Assembly: GCA_035642125.1 (NCBI GenBank)
Contig: DASQSZ010000343.1
Location: forward strand, 1 to 32,180
Length of the DNA: 32,180 nucleotides
Source: CALAED01 sp937891035
Lineage (GTDB): Bacteria; Actinomycetota; Actinomycetes; Streptosporangiales; Streptosporangiaceae
Direction: 5' to 3'
Below are positions 8,603-15,534 of the stretch, piece by piece (position 1 is the first letter of the stretch; each line of letters begins with the position of its first letter). The translations under genes and the position numbers were made by a program. The notes under the pieces are model-generated. The model had not been told where the DNA came from, made no database searches, and saw nothing but the letters and a program-made list of their open reading frames with translations.

Positions 8603-8632
8603 TGCTCTTCCGGGCTGTTCCGCGCTGTTCCG
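8603..8632 (+). repeat. Three 10-bp tandem repeats
   Basis: TGCTCTTCCG, GGCTGTTCCG and CGCTGTTCCG follow one another with an exact 10-base period, one helical turn. They lie between the NERD gene and the FAD oxidoreductase start. The spacing suits stacked binding of a regulator, but no protein can be named. Confidence 0.55.
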
Positions 8633-8684
8633 TACGATGCCTACTGATCAGGAAGAGAACGGGCAGCTCGACGAGGAGTCCGCG

Positions 8685-10286
8685 GTGTATGACGTCGTCG
8701 TGGTCGGTGGGGGTCACAACGGTCTGGTGGCCGCCGCGTACCTGGCCAAGGCCGGGCTGCGCGTCTGCGTGTGCGAGGCACGCGAAGTCGTCGGCGGCGC
8801 GGCGGTGAGCGAGCGGCCTTTCGGGCCCGGCTACACGGTCACGTCGCTGTCGTACGTGGTGAGCCTGCTGCCGCCCGCGCTGGTCCGCGACCTGGATCTG
8901 GTCCGGCACGGCTACCACGTCTACCCGCAGGGTCCGTATTTCGCCCCTCGCGCCGACAGACGCTACCTGCAGTTGCCGCCCGACCCGGTGGCGCGCCGCG
9001 AGCAGATCGCCAAGTTCTCCGACAAGGACGCTGACGCCTACCCCGCATGGGACTCCTGGATGGCCGGGCTGGGCCGGATCCTCGGCCCGCTGCTCGACCA
9101 GATCCCGCCCAAGATCGGCTCCCGCCGCCCGGCCGATCTGCTGCGGCAGGCCGGGCTGCTGCGCGGCCTCGCCGGGACGGTCGACGTACGGTCGGCCGTC
9201 GACATCACCCGCGTGCTCACCTCCAGCATCGCCGACCTGGTCGAGGACCGCTTCGAGTCCGACGCGCTGCGCGGGGTGCTCTCGGTGTCCGGCGTGATCG
9301 GCACCTGGGCCGGGCCCCGCTCGGCCGGCACCGCGTACGTCATGCTGCATCACCACGTCGGCGACCTGGGTCACGGGCAGGTCGGCGCCTGGGGCTTCCC
9401 GCGGGGCGGCATGGGCGGCGTGACCGGGGCGCTGGCCGCCGCCGCGAGGTCGTTCGGCGCCGAGATCCGTACCGGCGCCCCGGTGGCGCGCATCGACGTA
9501 CGAGACGGCCGGGCGATCGGCGTCACCTTGGAGTCGGGTGTCGAACTGCGCGTCGGCACGGTCATCACGACCGCGCATCCCCAGATCTCCTTCCTGCGCC
9601 TGCTCGACCGCCGGGATCTGCCGCCGGATTTCGTGGCGGACATCGAGCGCTGGAAGACCCGCAGCGGCACCGTAAAGATCAACCTTGCCGTCGACCGGCT
9701 GCCCGAGTTCGCCGCCAAGCCCGGTTTCGATCCGCAGGCGCACGGCGGGACGATCGTGCTGGCCGACTCGCTCGACGACATCGAAGGCGCGTTCCAGGAC
9801 GCGGTGGCGGGCCGCGCGGCGCGGCTGCCGTTCGCCGACGTCTGCATTCCGAGCGTGTTCGACGATTCGCTGGCCCCGGCGGGCAAGCACGTCGTGTCGA
9901 TGTTCAGCCAGTGGGTGCCGCACCAGTGGCGGGCCGAGCCGCACGGCGCGGAGCTGGCGGCCTACGCCGACCGGCTGATCGCCAGGATGGAGACCGTCGC
10001 TCCCGGCTTCGCGGCCTCGATTTCGCACCGCCAGATCATCGGGCCGTACGACATGGAGCGCGAGTACGGCCTGATCGGCGGCAACATCTTCCATGGCGAG
10101 CTGACCCCGGGGCAGCTGTTCCACGCCCGGCCGGCCGCCGGGTTCGCCGACCTGCGCACGCCCATTCGCGGTCTCTACCAGGCGGGGTCGGCCACGCACG
10201 GCGGGGGCGGAGTGACCGGCATTCCCGGCCGCAACGTTGTCCGCCAGGTGCTGGCCGACCGGCGCCGCGCCCGCTTCAGGCGCTGA
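8685..10286 (+). CDS. NAD(P)/FAD-dependent oxidoreductase, phytoene-desaturase/PYROXD2-like
   Basis: A flavin amine-oxidase-fold oxidoreductase of the carotenoid desaturase/PYROXD2 group. Seen: the Rossmann FAD site VVVVGGGHNGLVAAAYLAKAG at residues 4-24, with E for the ribose (VCEAREVVGGAAVSE), the central GGMGGVTGALAAAARSFGAEI substrate-domain block, and the C-terminal FAD motif RGLYQAGSATHGGGGVTGIPGRN. The 533-aa length fits. The frame opens at ATG 8637, but GAGGAG (8673-8678) is 6 nt before GTG 8685, which puts the dinucleotide motif right at the N-terminus as is normal, so GTG 8685 is chosen. No carotenoid synthesis gene is nearby; the substrate is unknown. Confidence 0.88.
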   Translation: MYDVVVVGGGHNGLVAAAYLAKAGLRVCVCEAREVVGGAAVSERPFGPGYTVTSLSYVVSLLPPALVRDLDLVRHGYHVYPQGPYFAPRADRRYLQLPPDPVARREQIAKFSDKDADAYPAWDSWMAGLGRILGPLLDQIPPKIGSRRPADLLRQAGLLRGLAGTVDVRSAVDITRVLTSSIADLVEDRFESDALRGVLSVSGVIGTWAGPRSAGTAYVMLHHHVGDLGHGQVGAWGFPRGGMGGVTGALAAAARSFGAEIRTGAPVARIDVRDGRAIGVTLESGVELRVGTVITTAHPQISFLRLLDRRDLPPDFVADIERWKTRSGTVKINLAVDRLPEFAAKPGFDPQAHGGTIVLADSLDDIEGAFQDAVAGRAARLPFADVCIPSVFDDSLAPAGKHVVSMFSQWVPHQWRAEPHGAELAAYADRLIARMETVAPGFAASISHRQIIGPYDMEREYGLIGGNIFHGELTPGQLFHARPAAGFADLRTPIRGLYQAGSATHGGGGVTGIPGRNVVRQVLADRRRARFRR

Positions 10287-10289
10287 AAT

Positions 10290-10336
10290 GGTCTTGTCAA
10301 AAGTGTCGAACGATGCCGGAATTTGTTGTCAAGACC
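10290..10336. repeat. Inverted repeat upstream of the doxX-like gene
   Basis: GGTCTTGTCAA (10290-10300) and TTGTCAAGACC (10326-10336) are inverted with one mismatch and a 25-base spacer. It starts 3 bases after the oxidoreductase stop and ends 70 bases before the DoxX start, so it may be a terminator or an operator. Confidence 0.45.
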
Positions 10337-10406
10337 GAAAGAATCTAGTACGGGCGGTCATCTCGTAGACCCAAGTAAGGAGCGGTGTCTACGAGGAGGG
10401 CCTGCG

Positions 10407-10940
10407 ATGGCAGCACAAACCCGATCGCGCGCGGGCGGCCGGACCGCGAGTGTGCCGGTGGGGACCGATCTCGGTCTCCTGGTCGTACGGCTGATCGTCG
10501 GCGGTCTGTTCATGGGGCACGGCGTCGGCAAGCTGTTCGGCTGGTTCGGCCAGGGCGGCGTCAACGGGACCGGCGCGTTCTTCGAATCCGTCGGGTACAA
10601 GCCGGGCGAAGAGCTGGCGATCGTGGCCGGGATCGTCGAACTCGCCGCCGGCGCGATGCTGGTCTTCGGGTTCATGATCCCGCTGGCCGCGGCCATCATC
10701 ATCGGCGACATGATGAACGCCGCCTGGGTCAAGAGCGGCGCGGGCTTTTGGGTCGCCGACGACGGTTACGAATACGAGTTCGTCCTGATCTTCCTGGCGC
10801 TCGCGCTCACGATCACCGGAGCCGGCGCCTACGCGCTGGACCGCAACCGGGAATGGTTCCGCAGCCGTGCCGGCGGCGTCGCGGTCGCCGTCGTCCTCGG
10901 CGTCATCAGCGGCGTCGTCATGCTCATGATCAGAGAGTAG
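10407..10940 (+). CDS. DoxX-family membrane protein
   Basis: A 177-aa integral membrane protein of the DoxX family. Seen: LVVRLIVGGLFMGHGVGKLFGWFGQGG (the family's first helix with the H-G-x-x-K-L-F-G motif), then FFESVGYKPGEELAIVAGIVELAAGAMLVFGFMIPLAAAIIIGDMMNAAW (second and third helices), and a fourth C-terminal helix. Related proteins take part in thiosulfate/quinone chemistry in archaea and in oxidative-stress complexes in mycobacteria; the function here is not known. The start is the ATG at 10407, 6 nt after GAGGAGGG (10393-10400). An upstream in-frame start at 10323 lacks such a site. Confidence 0.9.
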   Translation: MAAQTRSRAGGRTASVPVGTDLGLLVVRLIVGGLFMGHGVGKLFGWFGQGGVNGTGAFFESVGYKPGEELAIVAGIVELAAGAMLVFGFMIPLAAAIIIGDMMNAAWVKSGAGFWVADDGYEYEFVLIFLALALTITGAGAYALDRNREWFRSRAGGVAVAVVLGVISGVVMLMIRE

Positions 10941-10944
10941 GCTC

Positions 10945-10969
10945 CGCGCCGGTTCCGCGCGCCGGCGCG
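10945..10969 (+). terminator. GC hairpin after the doxX-like gene
   Basis: CGCGCCGG (10945-10952) and CCGGCGCG (10962-10969) form a perfect 8-bp stem with a 9-base loop, 4 bases after the stop codon. There is no T-run. Confidence 0.55.
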
Positions 10970-11118
10970 AAGACGGTGGAAGGCCTGGCCAAGCCCCGGT
11001 GGCACGGGACGGCCGGGCCTTCAACATGGATACGGTTGGTCGTTTTGCGAGCTCGATACTCAGATGTCGGGGCGGGCGGGTCCGCTCGTTTGGCTGATCC
11101 GGTTACCGTAGGTGGGTG

Positions 11119-11340
11119 ATGTGGCGGACGGCGACCGAATTCGACGCGCGGTCGATCAGCACCACCGCGGAGCCGATGGTGCACGGCTATGCGCCACCCG
11201 CGCGGGCGGCGGGCACCGCCGTCGTGGCCTACTGCGGCGTGCGGACGATCGTGCGCGGGGAGTCCTCGCCCATGCCGCCGCCCGATACCTGTCCCGAGTG
11301 CGTTGAGATCTGGGAGCGGCAGCGCGAGTCCGCCGGCTGA
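11119..11340 (+). CDS. Small Cys-containing protein of unknown function
   Basis: A 73-aa reading frame whose product I do not recognise. Seen: an N-terminal part with H and acidic residues, a central VVAYCGVRTIVRGE, and a C-terminal PPPDTCPECVEIWERQRE. The single Cys of YCG plus the C-P-E-C pair resemble half of a zinc ribbon. AGGTGG at 11109-11114 lies 4 nt before ATG 11119 (GTG 11116 is next to it). Coding potential is supported by GC third-position bias. It lies between a terminator-like hairpin and the DUF2510 gene and is probably a single-gene unit. Confidence 0.6.
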   Translation: MWRTATEFDARSISTTAEPMVHGYAPPARAAGTAVVAYCGVRTIVRGESSPMPPPDTCPECVEIWERQRESAG

Positions 11341-11397
11341 GAAGACCCGCTCCACAGGGCGACATTTGGGATATCCGAAGTTCACTTTTGCTCTAAT

Positions 11398-12318
11398 GTG
11401 TCCGACGTGTCCGCACCCTCTCCTCCCGGATGGTTTCCCGATCCGTACGGCGCTCCCGGGATGCTGCGCTGGTGGGACGGTGGGCGGTGGACGCAGGCGA
11501 CGCACCCGCCCCTAGGTCCCGCCCCCGCGTACGGGCAGGGCGGCCCCCCGCCCGGTTTCGGCCCGCCCCCCGCGAAGTCCCGCAAGAACGGGCTGCCCTG
11601 GGTGATCGGCGGGGCCGGCCTGACCGTCATCGTGGTCGTCGCCGCGGTCGTGGTATTCGTTCTGCGCGGGGGCGACCAGAGCGAGGCCGCTTCGCCCTCC
11701 TCGGCCGCGGCTGCGCCGTCGGTCGCGCCCTCGGCCGAGCCGAGCACGGACGGCGCCGCGCCGGCGCCGGCGCCGGCGGCCCGGTCGGCCGTCATCGGCC
11801 GGATCACCGATCCCAAGCTCGGCATCTCCTACGCCCGGCTCGGCGCACCGTGGACCCTCGCGAGCGGCAGCTGGCTGCGGCCCGACTACTTCAGCGCCGG
11901 TCAGGTGTCGATCGTCCAGGCGCCGTTCGAGCAGTATGAGAGCTTCAACGCGACCAGCCTGTCCGGCGCGCTGCGCCCGGACGAGAGCGTCGGGTACGCT
12001 GATCCGCGGAACCTGCCGGTGCCCGGCCGGCGCGTCGCGCAGCGGATTCTCCGCGAGCATTTCAATCTCACGAGCCGCCGGACCACCATCTCCTCCGGGC
12101 CCTATCGGGTGGCGGGACGCCCTGGGTGGCTGGAGCGCTACCGGCTCGACTTTCCCGACGCCAAGGCCCGTGACTGGAAGTTCTCCGCCGACACCGTGGC
12201 GATCCTCGTCCTCGACCTCGGCGATCGCCGGCTGGGCCTGTTGTGGATCTCGGTCCCCGACACCTTCCCCAACCAGGGCGACATCGATCAGGTTCTCGCC
12301 TCCGTTCGGATTTCCTGA
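11398..12318 (+). CDS. DUF2510 single-pass membrane protein with extracytoplasmic domain
   Basis: A 306-aa protein. Seen: an N-terminal DUF2510 motif PPGWFPDPYGAPGMLRWWDG with WTQ after it (residues 9-32), a Pro/Gly-rich stretch, one membrane helix at about 66-89, an Ala/Ser/Pro-rich linker to about 130, and a folded C-terminal domain of about 175 residues with no family I can name. The DUF2510 end should be cytoplasmic and the C-terminal domain outside. There is no ribosome site. TCTAAT at 11392-11397 is -10-like, so a leaderless message starting near the in-frame GTG 11407 is possible. GTG 11398 is kept as the longest frame. Confidence 0.8.
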   Translation: MSDVSAPSPPGWFPDPYGAPGMLRWWDGGRWTQATHPPLGPAPAYGQGGPPPGFGPPPAKSRKNGLPWVIGGAGLTVIVVVAAVVVFVLRGGDQSEAASPSSAAAAPSVAPSAEPSTDGAAPAPAPAARSAVIGRITDPKLGISYARLGAPWTLASGSWLRPDYFSAGQVSIVQAPFEQYESFNATSLSGALRPDESVGYADPRNLPVPGRRVAQRILREHFNLTSRRTTISSGPYRVAGRPGWLERYRLDFPDAKARDWKFSADTVAILVLDLGDRRLGLLWISVPDTFPNQGDIDQVLASVRIS

Positions 12319-12366
12319 TATTTCCGTGTGGGCGCCGGGGGAGATGTCGGCGTAAGGTGCCGAGTC

Positions 12367-13125
12367 ATGCGGGTCACGGTGCTCGGCGGCTGCGGGGCCT
12401 GGCCGGAGGCGGGGCGGGCGGCCGCCGGCTTCCTCATTGAGCAGGACGGCTTCATGGTGGCGCTCGACCTCGGTTACGCGACGCTGCCCAACCTGTTGCG
12501 GATCATCCCGCCGGAACGGCTGGACGCCGTGCTCATCACCCACGAGCATCCAGATCACTGCGCGGACCTGCATCCCCTGCACCGGGCGTGGCGGATGCGC
12601 GTTGACTCGCTGCCGCCGCTGCGCGTGTACTGCCCCGACGGCGTGCTGGCCCGCATCGAGGGCCTCGAAGGCGGGGAGGACGTCGCCGAGCTGCGTGCCA
12701 CCCTCGAAGTCCGGCCGCTGGCCCCCGGCGTGAGCTTCGCTCTCGGCCCGTGGCGGGTGTCCAGCCGGTTCCTGCCGCACTGGGTGCCGAACGCCGGGCT
12801 GCGCCTCGACGCGGACGAGGTGTCGATCGCCTACACCGGCGACACGGGCCCGAGCGAAGAGATCATCGACCTGGCCGCCGGTGCGTCGCTGTTCATCGCC
12901 GACGCGACCTGGCCCGGTCACGCGCCCGCGCACATCCCGCGCTACGACCTGACCGCGACGGAGGCGGGCCGCTACGCGGCCGAGGCCGGCGTCGAGCGGC
13001 TGCTGCTGACGCACTTTTGGCCGGGCACCGATCGGTCGCGGTCGGTCGCGGCGGCCCGCGCCCACTACGACCGCGACATCATGGTCGCCGACGAAGGCGT
13101 GACGATCTCGGTCCCCCCTCGGTGA
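12367..13125 (+). CDS. MBL-fold metallo-hydrolase
   Basis: A 252-aa metallo-beta-lactamase-fold hydrolase, RNase Z/YhfI-like in layout. Seen: the N-terminal strand MRVTVLGGCGAWPEAGRAAAGFLI, the metal motif THEHPDHCADLH (HxHxDH), YTGDTGPSEEI (the bridging Asp), and LLLTHFWPG with the last His. These give a complete two-metal site. The ATG at 12367 is preceded by AAGGTG at 7 nt. Many actinobacterial relatives stand beside RNase PH genes as 3'-tRNA or nucleotide hydrolases, but here the neighbours are DUF2510 and GNAT genes. The substrate is unknown. Confidence 0.87.
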   Translation: MRVTVLGGCGAWPEAGRAAAGFLIEQDGFMVALDLGYATLPNLLRIIPPERLDAVLITHEHPDHCADLHPLHRAWRMRVDSLPPLRVYCPDGVLARIEGLEGGEDVAELRATLEVRPLAPGVSFALGPWRVSSRFLPHWVPNAGLRLDADEVSIAYTGDTGPSEEIIDLAAGASLFIADATWPGHAPAHIPRYDLTATEAGRYAAEAGVERLLLTHFWPGTDRSRSVAAARAHYDRDIMVADEGVTISVPPR

Positions 13126-13128
13126 ATT

Positions 13129-13193
13129 CGACAAGAAGGGCCTTCGGCCTAGATGAAGAAGGGCCTCCGGCCTCGACGAGAAAGGCCTCCGGC
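13129..13193. repeat. Triplet of 20-23-bp imperfect tandem repeats
   Basis: Three near-copies lie at 13129-13150, 13151-13173 and 13174-13193. Each carries an A/G-rich half (GAAGAAGGG-like) and a GGCC-TYC-GGCC mini-hairpin. The array fills the whole gap between the MBL stop and the GNAT start codon, and the last copy supplies the GNAT ribosome site. Confidence 0.75.
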
Positions 13194-13727
13194 ATGGAGA
13201 CGGTCATCCGCGCGGCGTCCCCGGCGGACGCCTCCGGTCTGCTGGAGCTGCAGGCGACGCTGGATCGAGAGACCCGCTTCATGCTGCTCGAACCCGGCGA
13301 GCGCGCGGCCGATCCCACGGATCTGCGAGACCGGCTCGCCCGCCAGACCCGCCAGGTGGGACGGGATGGCGAGGCGGACCCGGCCGACCCCTCGTTCACC
13401 CTCGTCGGGTACCAGCGCCGGCGGCCGGTTGGCTACGTGGATGTTTCAGTGCCGCGCTTCCGCCGCGCCCGGCGGACCGGCTCGTTGGTCATGGGCGTGC
13501 TGGCCGCCCACACCGGACGCGGGCTCGGCCGGGCGCTGTTGCTGGCGGCCACCGATCATGCCCGCGACCGTGACATGCACCGGCTGGAGCTCACCGTCAT
13601 GACGCACAACCGCCGCGCGTTCAACCTTTATCTGAGCGTCGGCTTCCTCGTGGAGGGCGTGCGCCGGGCGGCGTTGCGGATCGACGATGGCTACGTCGAC
13701 GAGTACTACATGGGTCTGCTGCTGTGA
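13194..13727 (+). CDS. GNAT-family N-acetyltransferase
   Basis: A 177-aa acetyl-CoA-dependent acyltransferase. Seen: the N-terminal VIRAASPADASGLLELQ, the motif A strand and pyrophosphate loop SLVMGVLAAHTGRGLGRALLLAATDHA (R-G-x-G-R-A), then LELTVMTHNRRAFNLYLSVGFLVEGVRRAAL with the typical N-x-x-A-x-x-L-Y-x-x-x-G-F-x-x-E-G ending, and a Y-x-D-E-Y-Y-M tail. This pattern is nearest to RimJ/RimL or SSAT-like GNATs. The ATG at 13194 has AAAGG 8 nt upstream, inside the third copy of the repeat array. The acceptor is unknown. Confidence 0.9.
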   Translation: METVIRAASPADASGLLELQATLDRETRFMLLEPGERAADPTDLRDRLARQTRQVGRDGEADPADPSFTLVGYQRRRPVGYVDVSVPRFRRARRTGSLVMGVLAAHTGRGLGRALLLAATDHARDRDMHRLELTVMTHNRRAFNLYLSVGFLVEGVRRAALRIDDGYVDEYYMGLLL

Positions 13728-13759
13728 CGCGGCAGGCGGCACCGTCGTAAAACTGCAGT

Positions 13760-13777
13760 GATGACCTATTGGTCATC
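13760..13777 (+). terminator. Short hairpin after the GNAT gene
   Basis: GATGACC (13760-13766), loop TATT and GGTCATC (13771-13777) form a perfect 7-bp stem 32 bases after the stop. No T-run follows. Confidence 0.5.
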
Positions 13778-13881
13778 GAGCGTATGCCGAGGGCTGTCAG
13801 GGCGCGGTGACCGGGCTAGTATTGCGGTTCGGTGCTCGGCTACCTCGGAGGACCCAAGTCGCTGCGATCGCCGCTTCGTCC

Positions 13882-14026
13882 GGAGATCCAGTCGGCGTCG
13901 CCGGGTTCCGGGTGACCGCGCGCTTAGGCAGCGGGGTCAGAGCACGGCATTTCTCGGCCAGGCGCCAAGAACCCGGCCGACCGTCCCACCGCCGAGCAAC
14001 TGCTGTACGGCCTGCTCCACGACATC
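13882..14026 (+). pseudogene. Remnant of a Ser/Thr protein kinase gene (both ends joined)
   Basis: Two kinase-like pieces lie almost end to end in different frames. 13882-13935 reads GDPVGVAGFRVTARLGSG, the N-terminal glycine-rich loop region of actinobacterial Pkn kinases (usually followed by G-M-G-x-V-Y). 13964-14026 reads AKNPADRPTAEQLLYGLLHDI, the typical last helix of the kinase C-lobe with the invariant Arg in R-P-T-A. Everything between, about 230 residues in an intact kinase, is gone, and the two pieces are one base out of frame. The evidence is motif recognition only; the neighbouring bases contain stops in all frames that would be needed. Confidence 0.6.
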
Positions 14027-14314
14027 ACCGCATGGGAACCCGTCCCACCGGTGACACGCTCCGCGCCCGCGGCCACCTGTGCGAGCTGGCGGCCAAGGGG
14101 ATTCTGGTCGCCGGTTAACTTCGCCGGCGGATTCGTGGGTTCGTTTTCACGATCGACGTGCTGTCCAGCGCGGCGTCGTCTGGTGGTCGGCTCGCCGACC
14201 GGGTGGCCGCCATTGACGCGACGTAGCACTTTGATGGCTATTGGGTTGGTACTGTTAGCGCTCCGGGTGTAGTCGTGGCCCCGTCGCCTTTGTGTCGACG
14301 GTTGGTGAGGTACG
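14027..14314. other. Gene-free stretch before the TIR gene
   Basis: No convincing coding frame is seen. The codon pattern of the kinase remnant fades after about 14050. The last 100 bases, less GC-rich than the surroundings, should hold the promoter of the TIR/NACHT pair, but I cannot assign a clear -35/-10. GAGG at 14307-14310 is the ribosome site of the next gene. Confidence 0.5.
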
Positions 14315-15532
14315 GTGCCGCTTTTCTTCTTCAGCTATTCGCGTAATGACGCCCGCGACGTCTACCTCAACCGTTTCTACGAAGATCTCCGGCACGAGGT
14401 GTCCACTCGCGGCGGCATTGGGCTCGCCGAGGCGGCGTTCCACGATCTCGGACAACCGCCCGGCGTCAATTGGCCGCGAACGACCGGCGACGCGTTGGGG
14501 ACGTGCGGCGTCTTCGTGCCGGTCTACTCTCCGCATTACTTCAACAGCCCCATCTGTGGCCAGGAATGGCATGTGTTCTCATCGCGTCTCGAAGCGCGGT
14601 CCACGGGGGGCGGGAGGCGGAGCATCGCGCCGGTCTGGTGGGTGCCGCCCGCCGGGGAGGTGCCGCCGGTAGCCCAATATCTGCAGGACACGCGGGATCA
14701 GTTCGGCGCCGAATATCGCGAATTCGGCCTGCGGTACCTTATGCAGTTGAACCGGAACGAGGAACAGTACCGGGAGTTTCTGGTCCGCTTCAGCGTAGAA
14801 CTCATCGCCGCGGCGGCCGAGCCCCCTCCCCAACGGCAGGTAGTCGATCTGCTCTCCGCACCGAACGCGTTCGCGACAGGCTCGTCCGTCCGTGTCCGGC
14901 GGCCTCGACACGCGCCCGGCGGCGGCCCGAGAGCGGTGACGTTCGTTGTGGTCGCGGCCGGCCGGGAGGAAATGGCCAGGATCCGGACCGCACTCGACGC
15001 TTACGGGGACGACTGGGCGGACTGGCGGCCGTACCATCCCGACTGTCGTGACCCGGTCGCGGTGCGTGCTCAAGGCGTGGCCGCCGCGCAGCGAATGATC
15101 TCCGGCCTGATGCCCGCCGACGACTCGCTGGGCGCGCTGCTGCGGGCGGCGAAGGAGCGGAGCGAGCTGGTCGTTCTCATCGTGGATCCGTGGGTCGCGG
15201 CGTTGCCGTCCTTCCGGTCGCTGCTGGCGGACGCCGACGACGTCCGCACGGGCCACGCGGTGGTGCTGGCGCCATGGGAACCTCCAGAAAGCCTTCCGGA
15301 TTCCGAGCGAGAACACGCACGCGACGTGCTCTACGTCTGCCTCGGCAACTGGATGGACGCCGGTAATCACGCATTCCGCGACGACATCCGGTCGATCGCC
15401 GACTTCGAGAAGATCCTCGGCCAGGCACTGGTCGAGGTCCGTGCCCGCATCATCAACCGGGCCGAGGTCACCCACCGGGTGACTGAGAATGGTCCGCGAT
15501 CCCGTCCGGTTCTCACCGGGCCGGAAGGCTGA
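14315..15532 (+). CDS. TIR-like protein, FxsC-type, with C-terminal alpha/beta domain
   Basis: A 405-aa protein. Residues 2-165 are a TIR-like domain: LFFFSYSRNDARD (first strand and box-1 S-Y-S-R), VNWPRTTGDALGTCGVFVPVYSPHYFNSPICGQEW with E84 at the place of the TIR NADase catalytic Glu, and a variable helix region. After a basic linker (about 190-205), residues 206-380 form a second Rossmann-like domain (AVTFVVVAAGREEM, ELVVLIVDPWVAALPSFRSLL, GHAVVLAPW). This two-part layout matches the TIR-like FxsC proteins of actinobacterial FxSxx-COOH peptide loci, but no fxsA or fxsB is in the window. GTG 14315 follows GAGG by 4 nt. The stop is 2 nt before the next gene, so the two are surely co-translated. 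NAD cleavage, signalling or defence are inferred possibilities. Confidence 0.82.
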   Translation: MPLFFFSYSRNDARDVYLNRFYEDLRHEVSTRGGIGLAEAAFHDLGQPPGVNWPRTTGDALGTCGVFVPVYSPHYFNSPICGQEWHVFSSRLEARSTGGGRRSIAPVWWVPPAGEVPPVAQYLQDTRDQFGAEYREFGLRYLMQLNRNEEQYREFLVRFSVELIAAAAEPPPQRQVVDLLSAPNAFATGSSVRVRRPRHAPGGGPRAVTFVVVAAGREEMARIRTALDAYGDDWADWRPYHPDCRDPVAVRAQGVAAAQRMISGLMPADDSLGALLRAAKERSELVVLIVDPWVAALPSFRSLLADADDVRTGHAVVLAPWEPPESLPDSEREHARDVLYVCLGNWMDAGNHAFRDDIRSIADFEKILGQALVEVRARIINRAEVTHRVTENGPRSRPVLTGPEG

Positions 15533-15534
15533 CG

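Noticed and set aside
13129..13193. CRISPR array or attachment site
   Set aside because: Only three imperfect copies with no unique spacers and no integrase gene near.
13758..14272. Several 70-105-codon frames on both strands
   Set aside because: They conflict with each other, lack ribosome sites and third-position bias. Only the kinase-like pieces give recognisable protein.
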